Assembly: GCF_015680405.1 (NCBI RefSeq)
Contig: NZ_JADLJS010000022.1
Location: forward strand, 20,718-84,717
Length of the DNA: 64,000 nt
Direction of reading: 5' to 3'
DNA from: Pseudomonas pudica
Lineage (GTDB): Bacteria > Pseudomonadota > Gammaproteobacteria > Pseudomonadales > Pseudomonadaceae
Shown: one piece after another, positions 16,195 to 25,303 of the stretch
How positions within the stretch are numbered: position 1 is the stretch's first letter
Layout of the letters: every line of letters begins with the position of its first letter
Made by a program: the position numbers and the translations under genes
Notes under the pieces: generated by a model
Database searches by the model: none
Told to the model about the DNA's origin: nothing
What the model saw: the letters and a program-made list of their open reading frames with translations, nothing else

Positions 16195-17381
16195 GCCGTC
16201 CGCAGCGTATTACCGTGCTCGGGGCCACCGGCTCCATCGGCCTGAGCACGCTGGATGTCATCGCGCGCCATCCCGACCGTTACCAGGTGTTCGCCCTGAG
16301 TGGCTATTCGCGTTTCGACGAATTGCAGGCCCTGTGCGTGCGCCACCGCCCGGCATTCGCCGTGGTGCCGAGCGCCGAGGCGGCCGCGCGACTGCGCGAC
16401 AGCCTGGCTGCGGCGGGGTGCGTCACCGAGGTGCTGGAAGGCGAGGCCGGGTTGTGTCAGGTGGCGGCTGCGTCGGAAGTGGACGCGGTGATGGCGGCCA
16501 TCGTCGGCGCCGCTGGCCTGCGCCCCACCCTGGCGGCGGTCGAGGCGGGCAAGAAGGTGTTGCTGGCCAACAAGGAGGCGCTGGTCATGTCCGGCGCGCT
16601 GTTCATGGAGGCGGTGCGGCGCAGTGGCGCCGTGCTGCTGCCGATCGACAGCGAGCACAATGCGATCTTCCAGTGCATGCCCGGCGACTACGCGCGCGGC
16701 CTGAGTGCAGTCGGCGTGCGCCGGATCCTGCTCACCGCATCCGGCGGCCCGTTCCGCGAGACGCCTGTAGAGGCGCTGCTGGACGTCACCCCGGAACAGG
16801 CCTGTGCGCACCCCAACTGGTCCATGGGGCGCAAGATTTCAGTGGATTCGGCCAGCATGATGAACAAGGGCCTGGAACTGATCGAGGCTTGCTGGTTGTT
16901 CGATGCCGCACCGGCCAGGGTCGAGGTGGTGGTGCACCCGCAGAGCGTGATCCACTCCCTGGTGGATTATGTCGACGGTTCGGTGCTGGCGCAGCTGGGT
17001 AACCCGGACATGCGCACACCCATCGCCAACGCCCTGGCCTGGCCCGAGCGGATCGATTCCGGGGTGGCGCCGCTGGACCTGTTCGCCATCGCCCGTCTGG
17101 ATTTCCAGGCGCCCGACGAGCAGCGCTTCCCTTGCCTGCGCCTTGCGCGGCAGGCTGCCGAGGCTGGCAACAGCGCACCGGCCGTGCTCAATGCGGCCAA
17201 CGAGGTTGCGGTCGATGCATTTCTCCAGCGGCGTATCCGCTTTCCGGAGATCGCGGGTATGATCGAACAGGTGCTCGATCAGGAGCCCGTCGTACCGCTG
17301 CCGTCGCTGGACGCGGTGTTCGCCGCCGATCAGCGTGCCCGGGAGCTTTCCCGTGAGTGGCTGAGGCGTCACGGTCGCTGA
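16191..17381 (+). CDS. dxr: 1-deoxy-D-xylulose 5-phosphate reductoisomerase
   Basis: Dxr (IspC) converts DXP to MEP with NADPH, the first committed step of the MEP isoprenoid pathway; ispD and ispF of the same pathway are also in this window. The start is a GTG at 16191 overlapping the cdsA stop, giving 396 residues beginning SRPQRITVLGATGSIG with the NADPH loop GATGSIG. The metal-binding acidic site is in PIDSEHNAIFQ near 150 and NKGLELIEA near 225. The frame runs 24 bases upstream, but that ATG lies inside cdsA without a good ribosome-binding site. Confidence 0.97.
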   Translation: MSRPQRITVLGATGSIGLSTLDVIARHPDRYQVFALSGYSRFDELQALCVRHRPAFAVVPSAEAAARLRDSLAAAGCVTEVLEGEAGLCQVAAASEVDAVMAAIVGAAGLRPTLAAVEAGKKVLLANKEALVMSGALFMEAVRRSGAVLLPIDSEHNAIFQCMPGDYARGLSAVGVRRILLTASGGPFRETPVEALLDVTPEQACAHPNWSMGRKISVDSASMMNKGLELIEACWLFDAAPARVEVVVHPQSVIHSLVDYVDGSVLAQLGNPDMRTPIANALAWPERIDSGVAPLDLFAIARLDFQAPDEQRFPCLRLARQAAEAGNSAPAVLNAANEVAVDAFLQRRIRFPEIAGMIEQVLDQEPVVPLPSLDAVFAADQRARELSREWLRRHGR

Positions 17382-17452
17382 TGCAGGCCCACCATGGTTC
17401 ACGAGGGGGCTGGGCATGATGCCAGCCCGCTGAACATCATTCGGAGATGGAT

Positions 17453-18805
17453 ATGACAGCGCTCTACATGATTATCGGCACCCTCGTAGCCTTGGGTGTA
17501 CTGGTCACTTTCCATGAATTCGGCCACTTCTGGGTGGCGCGCCGCTGCGGTGTCAAGGTGCTGCGCTTCTCGGTGGGCTTCGGCACGCCATTGCTGCGCT
17601 GGCATGACCGCCATGGCACCGAGTTCGTGATCGCTGCGATCCCGCTGGGTGGTTACGTCAAGATGCTCGACGAGCGCGAGGGTGACGTGCCGCCGGCGCT
17701 GATCGAGCAGTCGTTCAATCGCAAGTCCGTGCGCCAGCGCATCGCGATCGTCGCGGCGGGCCCGGTTGCCAACTTCCTGCTGGCCATCCTGTTCTTCTGG
17801 GTGCTGGCGATGCTGGGTACCCAGCAAATCCGCCCGGTGATCGGTGCGGTCGATGCTGGCAGCCTGGCAGCATCGGCAGGCCTGACCGCAGGTCAGGAAA
17901 TCGTCTCCATCGACGGCAAACCGACCAATGGTTGGTCTGCGGTCAACCTGCAGCTGGTTCGTCGTCTGGGCGAGAGTGGCACCCTGCAGGTTGGCGTGCG
18001 TGAAGAGGGCGCCAGCGCCGAGCGCCAGCTACAGGTGAAGCTGGACAGCTGGCTCAAGGGCGCCGACGAGCCGGACCCGATCCAATCCCTTGGGCTGCAC
18101 CCTTGGCGCCCGGCCATTGTGCCGGTGTTGGCAGAGATCGATCCCAAGGGGCCAGCTGCCGCAGCGGGCCTGAAAACCGGTGACAAGCTGCTGGCCCTCG
18201 ATGGTGTAGCAGTGGGCGAATGGCAGCAGGTGGTCGATGCTGTGCGGGCTCGACCGCAAGCCAAGGTAGTGGTGCGGGTCGAGCGCGACGGTACTGCGCT
18301 GGACGTCCCGGTCACCCTGGCGCGCAAGGGCGAGGGCAAGGCGGCTGGCGGCTATCTTGGCGCAGGGGTAAAGGGTGGCGAATGGCCTGCCAACATGCTC
18401 CGCGAAGTCAGCTACGGCCCGCTGGATGCAGTGGGGGAGGGCTTGTCACGTACCTGGAACATGAGCGTCCTGACCCTTGAATCGCTGAAGAAAATGCTGT
18501 TCGGGGAGCTCTCGGTAAAAAACTTGAGCGGACCGATAACCATTGCTAAAGTGGCGGGCGCTTCAGCCCAGTCCGGCGTGGGGGATTTCCTGAATTTCCT
18601 GGCCTACCTGAGCATAAGCCTGGGGGTTCTTAACCTGCTGCCCATCCCGGTTCTGGATGGGGGGCATTTGCTGTTTTACCTGGTCGAGTGGGCGCGCGGT
18701 CGTCCTCTGTCGGATCGGGTGCAAGGTTGGGGGGTCCAGATCGGTATCAGTTTGGTCATAGGGGTGATGTTGCTCGCTCTGATCAACGATCTGGGTCGAC
18801 TATAA
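17453..18805 (+). CDS. rseP: Site-2 intramembrane protease RseP
   Basis: RseP (MucP) cuts anti-sigma factors such as MucA/RseA within the inner membrane, activating the envelope-stress sigma factor. The 450-residue protein has the zinc motif HEFGH in the first transmembrane helix (about residues 22-26), two periplasmic PDZ domains around 110-310, and the second zinc-ligand motif PIPVLDGGHLL near 400. Of two close ATGs, 17453 is six bases after GGAG, whereas 17447 abuts it, so 17453 is chosen. It precedes bamA in the usual order. Confidence 0.96.
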   Translation: MTALYMIIGTLVALGVLVTFHEFGHFWVARRCGVKVLRFSVGFGTPLLRWHDRHGTEFVIAAIPLGGYVKMLDEREGDVPPALIEQSFNRKSVRQRIAIVAAGPVANFLLAILFFWVLAMLGTQQIRPVIGAVDAGSLAASAGLTAGQEIVSIDGKPTNGWSAVNLQLVRRLGESGTLQVGVREEGASAERQLQVKLDSWLKGADEPDPIQSLGLHPWRPAIVPVLAEIDPKGPAAAAGLKTGDKLLALDGVAVGEWQQVVDAVRARPQAKVVVRVERDGTALDVPVTLARKGEGKAAGGYLGAGVKGGEWPANMLREVSYGPLDAVGEGLSRTWNMSVLTLESLKKMLFGELSVKNLSGPITIAKVAGASAQSGVGDFLNFLAYLSISLGVLNLLPIPVLDGGHLLFYLVEWARGRPLSDRVQGWGVQIGISLVIGVMLLALINDLGRL

Positions 18806-18879
18806 AGCTTCGCTCAATTGCGAAACCTGCCGTCTTGTCGCGGCGGGCTGTTTATTGCCAGTTGGAATAAAAGGACTTC

Positions 18880-21240
18880 ATGAAACGTCTGCTGCTAACT
18901 GCGGTCATGTCCGCACTGATGATCGCTGAAGTTCACGCCGAGTCCTTCACCATCTCCGATATCCGCGTCAACGGCCTGCAGCGGGTTTCCGCCGGCAGTG
19001 TCTTCGGTGCCTTGCCGCTGAACGTCGGCGACCAGGCCGATGACCGCCGACTGGTGGAGTCGACCCGTTCCCTGTTCAAGACCGGCTTCTTCCAGGACAT
19101 TCAGCTGAACCGCGATGGCAATGTCCTGATCATCAACGTGGTCGAGCGCCCGTCGGTGTCGAGCATCGAGATCGAAGGCAACAAGGCCATCAGCACCGAA
19201 GACCTGATGAAGGGCCTCAAGCAATCGGGCTTGGCCGAAGGCGAGATCTTCCAGCGTGCCACCCTCGAAGGTGTGCGTAACGAGCTGCAGCGCCAGTACG
19301 TGGCCCAGGGCCGCTACTCGGCCGAGGTCGACGCCGAGGTGGTGCCGCAGCCGCGCAACCGTGTGGCGCTGAAGATCAAGATCAACGAAGGCACCGTCGC
19401 CGCCATCCAGCACATCAACATCGTTGGCAACAACGTGTTCGACGACGAGACCCTGGCGCAGCTGTTCGAGCTGAAGACCACCAACTGGCTGTCGTTCTTC
19501 AAGAACGACGACAAGTACGCCCGCGAAAAGCTCTCCGGTGACCTGGAGCGCCTGCGTTCCTACTACCTGGACCGCGGCTACATCAACATGGACATCGCCT
19601 CCACCCAGGTGTCCATCACGCCGGACAAGAAACACGTCTACATCACCGTCAACATCAACGAAGGCGAGAAGTACACCGTCCGCGACGTGAAGCTGTCCGG
19701 TGACCTGAAGGTGCCGGAAGACCAGGTCAAGTCGCTGCTGCTGGTGCAGCCTGGCCAGGTGTTCTCGCGCAAGGTGATGACCAGTACCTCCGAGCTGATC
19801 ACCCGCCGCCTGGGCAACGAAGGCTACACCTTCGCCAACGTCAACGGCGTGCCGCAGCCGAACGATGAAGACCACACCGTCGACATCATGTTCGTGGTCG
19901 ACCCGGGCAAGCGTGCCTACGTCAACCGCATCAACTACCGCGGCAACACCAAGACCGAAGACGAAGTGCTGCGTCGCGAAATGCGCCAGATGGAAGGCGG
20001 CTGGGCCTCGACCTACCTGATCGACCAGTCCAAGACCCGCCTGGAGCGCCTGGGTTTCTTCAAGGAAGTGAACGTCGAGACTCCACCGGTGCCGGGCACC
20101 GACGACCAGGTCGACGTCAACTACAGCGTCGAAGAGCAGGCCTCCGGCTCGATCACCGCCAGCGTCGGTTTTGCCCAGAGCGCCGGCCTGATCCTCGGTG
20201 GTTCGATCAGCCAGAGCAACTTCCTCGGTACCGGTAACAAGGTGTCGATCGGCCTGACCCGTTCGGAATACCAGACCCGCTACAACTTCGGCTTCGTTGA
20301 CCCCTACTTCACTGCCGATGGCGTAAGCCTGGGCTACAACGCCTTCTACCGCAGCACCGACTACGACGACCTCGACGTCGACGTGGCCAGCTACGCGGTG
20401 GACAGCTACGGTGCGGGCGTCAGCCTCGGCTACCCGATCAGCGAGACCTCGCGCCTGACCTATGGCCTGAGCGTGCAGCAGGACAAGATCAAGACTGGCA
20501 AGTACACCGTTGACGAGATCTTCGACTTCCTCGAAGAGGAAGGCGACAACTTCCTGAACTTCAAAGCCTCGATCGGCTGGTCGGAATCGACCCTAAACAA
20601 AGGTGTACTGGCGACCCGCGGTCATTCGCAAAGCGTAACCTTGGAATCCACCATTCCGGGCAGCGACCTGTCGTTCTTCAAGCTCGACTACCGCGGCCAG
20701 CTGTTCAAGCCGATCACCAACGACTACACCCTGCGTCTGCATACCGAGCTGGGTTATGGTGATGGTTATGGCAGCACCTCGGGCCTGCCGTTCTACGAGA
20801 ACTACTTCGCGGGTGGTTTCAACTCTGTCCGTGGCTTCAAGGACAGCAGCCTGGGCCCACGCAGTACCCCAAGCCGCGGCGAGGCCAACGGTGGCAAGCC
20901 AGGCACCATCGCCGACCCGGACCAGGATCCGTTGCCGTTTGGTGGCAACGTACTGGTACAAGGTGGTGTCGAGCTGCTGTTCCCGCTGCCGTTCGTCAAG
21001 GACCAGCGTTCGCTGCGCACCTCCGTGTTCTGGGACGTGGGTAACGTCTTCGATACCAATTGCGGCAACCAGCCTGATTGCGAGAAGGTCGGTTTCTCGG
21101 GCATGGCCAGTTCGGTCGGCCTGGGCGTGACCTGGATCACCGCACTGGGCCCGCTGAGTTTCAGCCTGGCAATGCCGGTCAAGAAGCCGGACGATGCCGA
21201 CACCCAGGTGTTCCAATTCTCTCTGGGCCAGACCTTCTGA
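18880..21240 (+). CDS. bamA: Outer membrane protein assembly factor BamA
   Basis: BamA is the Omp85 core of the beta-barrel assembly machine. The 786-residue precursor has a signal peptide ending near EVHAES (cleavage around residue 21), five POTRA domains to about residue 420, then a 16-strand barrel. The barrel-lid motif VRGF is in GFNSVRGFKDS near residue 650, and the protein ends in the aromatic FSLGQTF. The 74-base gap from rseP contains a hairpin CCTGCCG/CGGCGGG at 18826-18847 followed by a T-rich stretch, possibly a weak terminator. Confidence 0.97.
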   Translation: MKRLLLTAVMSALMIAEVHAESFTISDIRVNGLQRVSAGSVFGALPLNVGDQADDRRLVESTRSLFKTGFFQDIQLNRDGNVLIINVVERPSVSSIEIEGNKAISTEDLMKGLKQSGLAEGEIFQRATLEGVRNELQRQYVAQGRYSAEVDAEVVPQPRNRVALKIKINEGTVAAIQHINIVGNNVFDDETLAQLFELKTTNWLSFFKNDDKYAREKLSGDLERLRSYYLDRGYINMDIASTQVSITPDKKHVYITVNINEGEKYTVRDVKLSGDLKVPEDQVKSLLLVQPGQVFSRKVMTSTSELITRRLGNEGYTFANVNGVPQPNDEDHTVDIMFVVDPGKRAYVNRINYRGNTKTEDEVLRREMRQMEGGWASTYLIDQSKTRLERLGFFKEVNVETPPVPGTDDQVDVNYSVEEQASGSITASVGFAQSAGLILGGSISQSNFLGTGNKVSIGLTRSEYQTRYNFGFVDPYFTADGVSLGYNAFYRSTDYDDLDVDVASYAVDSYGAGVSLGYPISETSRLTYGLSVQQDKIKTGKYTVDEIFDFLEEEGDNFLNFKASIGWSESTLNKGVLATRGHSQSVTLESTIPGSDLSFFKLDYRGQLFKPITNDYTLRLHTELGYGDGYGSTSGLPFYENYFAGGFNSVRGFKDSSLGPRSTPSRGEANGGKPGTIADPDQDPLPFGGNVLVQGGVELLFPLPFVKDQRSLRTSVFWDVGNVFDTNCGNQPDCEKVGFSGMASSVGLGVTWITALGPLSFSLAMPVKKPDDADTQVFQFSLGQTF

Positions 21241-21284
21241 GGTCGGCCCTTGCTTAACGACAACGGTTTATCCAGGAGTGCATC

Positions 21285-21788
21285 GTGCGTAAGTTGACCC
21301 AACTGGCCGTAGTGGCCGCGGCGCTGGTCGCCACCCCGGCTTTCGCCGAAATGAAGGTTGCCGTCCTGAACTATCAGATGGCCCTGCTGGAGTCGGATGC
21401 CGCCAAGAAGTACGCGGTAGATGCCGAGAAGAAGTTCGGCCCGCAACTGACCAAGCTGAAAAGCCTGGAAAGCAGCGCCAAGGGCATCCAGGACCGTCTG
21501 ATCAAGGGCGGCGACAAGATGCAGCAGCAGGAGCGCGAGCGCCTGGAGCTCGAGTTCAAGCAGAAGGCGCGTGACTTCCAGTTCCAGTCCAAGGAGCTGA
21601 ACGAAGCCAAGGCTGTTGCTGACCGCGACATGCTCAAGCAACTGAAGCCGAAGCTGGATGGCGCTGTCGAGGAAGTGATCAAGAAAGGTGGTTACGACCT
21701 GGTCCTCGAGCGTGGTGCGGTCATCGATGTCAAGCCTCAGTACGACATCACCCGCCAGGTCATCGAGCGCATGAACCAAGCCCGTTGA
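21285..21788 (+). CDS. skp: Periplasmic chaperone Skp (OmpH)
   Basis: Skp is a trimeric periplasmic holdase for unfolded outer membrane proteins, working with BamA encoded just upstream. The 167-residue precursor starts with GTG at 21285, preceded by CCAGGAG, and has a signal peptide cut after TPAFA (about residue 22). The mature part is mostly long charged helices (KKYAVDAEKKFGPQ, QERERLELEFKQKARD), matching the tentacle coiled coils. lpxD begins one base after the stop. Confidence 0.95.
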   Translation: MRKLTQLAVVAAALVATPAFAEMKVAVLNYQMALLESDAAKKYAVDAEKKFGPQLTKLKSLESSAKGIQDRLIKGGDKMQQQERERLELEFKQKARDFQFQSKELNEAKAVADRDMLKQLKPKLDGAVEEVIKKGGYDLVLERGAVIDVKPQYDITRQVIERMNQAR

Positions 21789-21789
21789 T

Positions 21790-22845
21790 ATGACCGTGAC
21801 CATGACGCTAGGCCAGTTGGCCGAGGCCCTCGGCGCCACCCTCAAGGGGCCCGAGGCGCTGCAGATTACCGGGCTGGCCACCTTGCAGGAGGCTGGCCCA
21901 GGTCAGTTGAGCTTCCTCGCCAACCCGCAGTACCGCAAATTCCTGGATAGCAGCCAGGCGGCCGCGGTGCTGCTGAAGGCGGCGGACGCCGAAGGCTTTG
22001 CCGGCAATGCGCTGATCGTCGCCGATCCGTACCTGGCCTATGCACGCATTTCCCATCTGTTCGACCCCAAACCCAAGGCTGTGGCGGGTATTCATCCCAG
22101 CGCCGTGGTGGCTGAGGACGCGCAGGTGGATGCCAGCGCCAGCATCGGACCGTTTGCGGTCATCGAAAGCGGTGCGCGCATCGCGGCCAATGTCAGTGTG
22201 GGTGCACACTGCGTGGTCGGCGCCCGTTGCGTGATCGGAGAGGGCGGCTGGCTGGCTCCACGGGTCACCCTGTACCATGATGTGACCATCGGCAAGCGTG
22301 TGGTCATCCAGTCGGGTGCGGTGATCGGCGGTGAAGGCTTCGGCTTTGCCAACGAGAAGGGCGTGTGGCGCAAGATCGCCCAGATCGGTGGCGTGACCAT
22401 CGGCGACGACGTGGAAATCGGTGTCAACACTGCGGTCGATCGTGGTGCGCTGTCGGATACGCGGATCGCTGACGGGGTCAAGCTCGACAACCAGATCCAG
22501 ATCGCCCACAACGTGCAGATCGGTGAGCACACGGCCATGGCCGCCTGCGTCGGAATTTCCGGCAGCACGCGCATCGGCAAGCATTGCACCATTGCCGGAG
22601 GTGTTGGCATGGTGGGTCATATCGATGTCTGTGATAACGTTTTCGTGTCCGGGATGACCATGGTGACCCGTTCGATCACCGAACCGGGTGCCTATTCTTC
22701 CGGCACTGCCATGCAGCCACTGGCTGAATGGCGCAAGAGCGCCGCGCGTATCCGCCACCTGGACGACATGGCCAAGCGTCTCCAGCAGCTGGAAAAACGC
22801 GTCGATACCGTGACCTCAGGTGGCCAGCCGACATCAGAAGGCTGA
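21790..22845 (+). CDS. lpxD: UDP-3-O-(3-hydroxyacyl)glucosamine N-acyltransferase
   Basis: LpxD adds the N-linked hydroxyacyl chain in lipid A synthesis. The 351-residue protein has an N-terminal uridine-binding domain (LSFLANPQYRKFL) and a left-handed beta-helix of hexapeptide repeats (residues about 105-300). The catalytic histidine lies in the QIAHNVQIGEHTAMAA region near 240. ATG 21790 is used; a second ATG four codons later is possible. It is one base after skp. Confidence 0.96.
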   Translation: MTVTMTLGQLAEALGATLKGPEALQITGLATLQEAGPGQLSFLANPQYRKFLDSSQAAAVLLKAADAEGFAGNALIVADPYLAYARISHLFDPKPKAVAGIHPSAVVAEDAQVDASASIGPFAVIESGARIAANVSVGAHCVVGARCVIGEGGWLAPRVTLYHDVTIGKRVVIQSGAVIGGEGFGFANEKGVWRKIAQIGGVTIGDDVEIGVNTAVDRGALSDTRIADGVKLDNQIQIAHNVQIGEHTAMAACVGISGSTRIGKHCTIAGGVGMVGHIDVCDNVFVSGMTMVTRSITEPGAYSSGTAMQPLAEWRKSAARIRHLDDMAKRLQQLEKRVDTVTSGGQPTSEG

Positions 22846-22882
22846 TACCATTCCCTGAGCAAGAGTGAACAGTCGCTAGCTG

Positions 22883-22930
22883 GCTCCTCTTTGGACTGCA
22901 AAAGGAGCGTGTGGTCAGCACCTGCGCTCC
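22883..22930 (+). promoter_or_regulatory. Two mutually exclusive hairpins between lpxD and fabZ
   Basis: GCTCCT (22883-22888) can pair with AGGAGC (22903-22908), or GGAGCG (22904-22909) can pair with CGCTCC (22925-22930). The two helices share the same GGAGC bases, so only one can form. They sit in the 114-base spacer before fabZ, which itself has no visible ribosome-binding site. An attenuator or mRNA-processing role is possible but unproven. Confidence 0.4.
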
Positions 22931-22959
22931 CTATTCTTATTACAGGCTTCCCCCCCGAA

Positions 22960-23400
22960 ATGATGGACATCAACGAGATTCGCGAATACCTGCCTCACCG
23001 TTACCCGTTCCTGCTGGTGGACCGCGTGACGGAGCTGGACTACGAGGCCCAGAGCATTCGTGCCTACAAGAATGTCAGCATCAACGAGCCGTTCTTCAAC
23101 GGCCATTTCCCGGCGCATCCGATCATGCCGGGCGTCCTGATCATCGAAGCCATGGCACAGGCCGCGGGTATCCTCGGTTTCAAGATGCTCGACGCCAAGC
23201 CGGCCGATGGCACCCTGTACTACTTCGTCGGCTCCGACAAGCTGCGTTTCCGTCAGCCGGTACTGCCGGGTGACCAGTTGGTGCTGGAAGCCAAGTTCCT
23301 CAGCCGCAAGAGCATGATCTGGAAATTCGAGTGCCGCGCCCTGGTCGACGGCAAGCCGGTTTGCTCGGCAGAAATCACCTGTGCGGAACGCTCCCTATGA
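22960..23400 (+). CDS. fabZ: 3-hydroxyacyl-ACP dehydratase FabZ
   Basis: FabZ dehydrates 3-hydroxyacyl-ACP in fatty acid elongation and competes with LpxA for hydroxyacyl-ACP. The 146-residue hotdog-fold protein has the catalytic histidine motif HFPAHPIMPGVL near residue 49 and the glutamate in IIEAMAQAAG near 63. The start at 22960 gives the family N terminus MMDINEIREYLPHRYPF; the frame opens 23 codons upstream, but these do not resemble the family. The stop overlaps lpxA by 4 bases (ATGA). Confidence 0.96.
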   Translation: MMDINEIREYLPHRYPFLLVDRVTELDYEAQSIRAYKNVSINEPFFNGHFPAHPIMPGVLIIEAMAQAAGILGFKMLDAKPADGTLYYFVGSDKLRFRQPVLPGDQLVLEAKFLSRKSMIWKFECRALVDGKPVCSAEITCAERSL

Positions 23401-24173
23401 ATTCGATTGATCCTCGGGCCATTATCGACCCCTCGGCCAAGCTGGCCGAGGGTGTCGAGGTCGGCCCCTGGTCGATCGTTGGCCCCGATGTAGAAATCGG
23501 GGAGGGCACCGTCATCGGCCCACATGTTGTGCTCAAAGGGCCGACCCGCATCGGCAAGCACAACCGTATCTTTCAGTTTTCCTCGATCGGCGAAGACACC
23601 CCGGACCTCAAGTACAAGGGTGAACCGACGCGCCTGGTGATCGGCGATCACAACGTGATCCGCGAAGGGGTGACCATTCACCGCGGCACCGTCCAGGACC
23701 GTGCGGAAACCACAGTGGGCGACCACAACCTGATCATGGCCTATGCCCACATCGGCCACGACAGCGTCATCGGCAACCACTGCATCCTGGTCAACAACAC
23801 GGCCCTGGCCGGCCATGTGCACGTTGGGGACTGGGCGATCCTGTCCGGCTACACCCTGGTGCACCAGTACTGCCATATCGGTGCCCACGCGTTTTCCGGC
23901 ATGGGTACGGCGATTGGCAAGGATGTCCCGGCCTTCGTCACCGTGTTCGGCAGCCCAGCCGAAGCCCGCAGCATGAACTTCGAAGGCATGCGCCGCCGGG
24001 GTTTCAGCGACGAGGTGATCCATGTGCTGCGCCGTTGCTACAAGATCGTCTATCGCCAGGGCCTGACCGTCGAAGACGCGCTCAAGGAACTGGACGAACT
24101 GGCTGCGAAGCACCCTGAGGTCGATCTGTTCCGTCAGTCGATCGTTAACTCCGCTCGCGGCATCACCCGCTGA
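23397..24173 (+). CDS. lpxA: UDP-N-acetylglucosamine acyltransferase
   Basis: LpxA makes the first acyl transfer of lipid A synthesis. The 258-residue protein is almost wholly a hexapeptide-repeat beta-helix (EVGPWSIVGPDVEIGEG, VIGPHVVLKG) with the catalytic histidine in AHIGHDSVIGN near residue 122. The start ATGA overlaps fabZ; lpxB starts one base after the stop. The earlier in-frame start at 23331 lies inside fabZ and is rejected. Confidence 0.97.
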   Translation: MNSIDPRAIIDPSAKLAEGVEVGPWSIVGPDVEIGEGTVIGPHVVLKGPTRIGKHNRIFQFSSIGEDTPDLKYKGEPTRLVIGDHNVIREGVTIHRGTVQDRAETTVGDHNLIMAYAHIGHDSVIGNHCILVNNTALAGHVHVGDWAILSGYTLVHQYCHIGAHAFSGMGTAIGKDVPAFVTVFGSPAEARSMNFEGMRRRGFSDEVIHVLRRCYKIVYRQGLTVEDALKELDELAAKHPEVDLFRQSIVNSARGITR

Positions 24174-24174
24174 C

Positions 24175-25302
24175 ATGGCCCAGCTTTGCGTAGCCTTGGT
24201 CGCGGGTGAGGCCAGCGGTGATATCCTCGGTTCAGGCTTGATGCGTGCCATCAAGGCACGCCGCCCGGACGTAAGGTTCATCGGCGTTGGCGGCCCCTTG
24301 ATGGAAGCCGAAGGCCTGCAGTCCTATTTCCCCATGGAACGCCTGGCCGTCATGGGCCTGGTCGAAGTGCTGGGGCGCCTGCGCGAGCTGCTCAAGCGCC
24401 GCAAGCTGCTGATCGAGACCCTGATCGGTGAAAAGCCCGATGTGTTCATCGGCATCGATGCCCCCGATTTCACCCTCAACATCGAACTGAAACTGCGTCA
24501 GGCCGGGATCAAGACCGTGCACTACGTCAGCCCGTCTGTCTGGGCCTGGCGGCAGAAGCGTGTGCTGAAGATTCGCGAAGGCTGCGACCTGATGCTGACG
24601 CTGTTGCCGTTCGAGGCGCGGTTCTATGAAGAGCAGGGCGTGCCTGTACGTTTCGTCGGCCACCCGTTGGCCGACACCATCCCGCTTGAAGCCGACCGCC
24701 CTGCCGCACGTGCCGCGCTGGGCCTGGGCGAAGGGCCGGTAGTGGCGTTGATGCCGGGCAGCCGGGGCGGCGAAGTAGGGCGCCTGGGGGCTCTGTTCCT
24801 GGATGCTGCCGAGCGCCTGCGCCAGCAGGTACCGGGCGTGCGTTTCGTGCTGCCCTGCGCCAATGCCGCGCGTCGCGCCCAGGTCGAGCAGATGCTCGAA
24901 GGGCGCCAGCTGCCGCTGACCCTGCTCGATGGCCAGTCGCACCAGGCCCTGGCGGCCTGTGACGCGGTGCTGATCGCCTCGGGCACCGCTACCCTCGAAG
25001 CGCTGTTGTACAAACGGCCCATGGTTGTGGCCTATCGCCTGGCGCCCCTGACCTACTGGATCCTTAAGCGCCTGGTAAAGAGCCCATACGTGTCGTTGCC
25101 GAACTTGCTGGCCCAGCGTGCGCTGGTTCCCGAGCTGCTGCAGGATGACGCCACCAGCGAAGCCCTTGCCAACACCCTGGCGCCCCTGGTAGCCGATGGC
25201 AGCCAGCAGACCGAAAGTTTCGACGAAATTCATCGCACCCTGCGCCGTGACGCCTCCAACCAGGCAGCCGAGGCGGTACTGGCGTTGCTCAAGGACCGCT
25301 GA
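24175..25302 (+). CDS. lpxB: Lipid A disaccharide synthase
   Basis: LpxB joins UDP-diacylglucosamine and lipid X to form the tetraacyl disaccharide. The 375-residue GT19 protein shows VAGEASGDILG near residues 9-19, HYVSPSVWAWRQKRV near 115-129, LPGSRGGEVG-like MPGSRGGEVG near 193, and the C-terminal IASGTATLEALLYKRPMVV. One base separates it from lpxA and one base from rnhB. Confidence 0.97.
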   Translation: MAQLCVALVAGEASGDILGSGLMRAIKARRPDVRFIGVGGPLMEAEGLQSYFPMERLAVMGLVEVLGRLRELLKRRKLLIETLIGEKPDVFIGIDAPDFTLNIELKLRQAGIKTVHYVSPSVWAWRQKRVLKIREGCDLMLTLLPFEARFYEEQGVPVRFVGHPLADTIPLEADRPAARAALGLGEGPVVALMPGSRGGEVGRLGALFLDAAERLRQQVPGVRFVLPCANAARRAQVEQMLEGRQLPLTLLDGQSHQALAACDAVLIASGTATLEALLYKRPMVVAYRLAPLTYWILKRLVKSPYVSLPNLLAQRALVPELLQDDATSEALANTLAPLVADGSQQTESFDEIHRTLRRDASNQAAEAVLALLKDR

Positions 25303-25303
25303 C

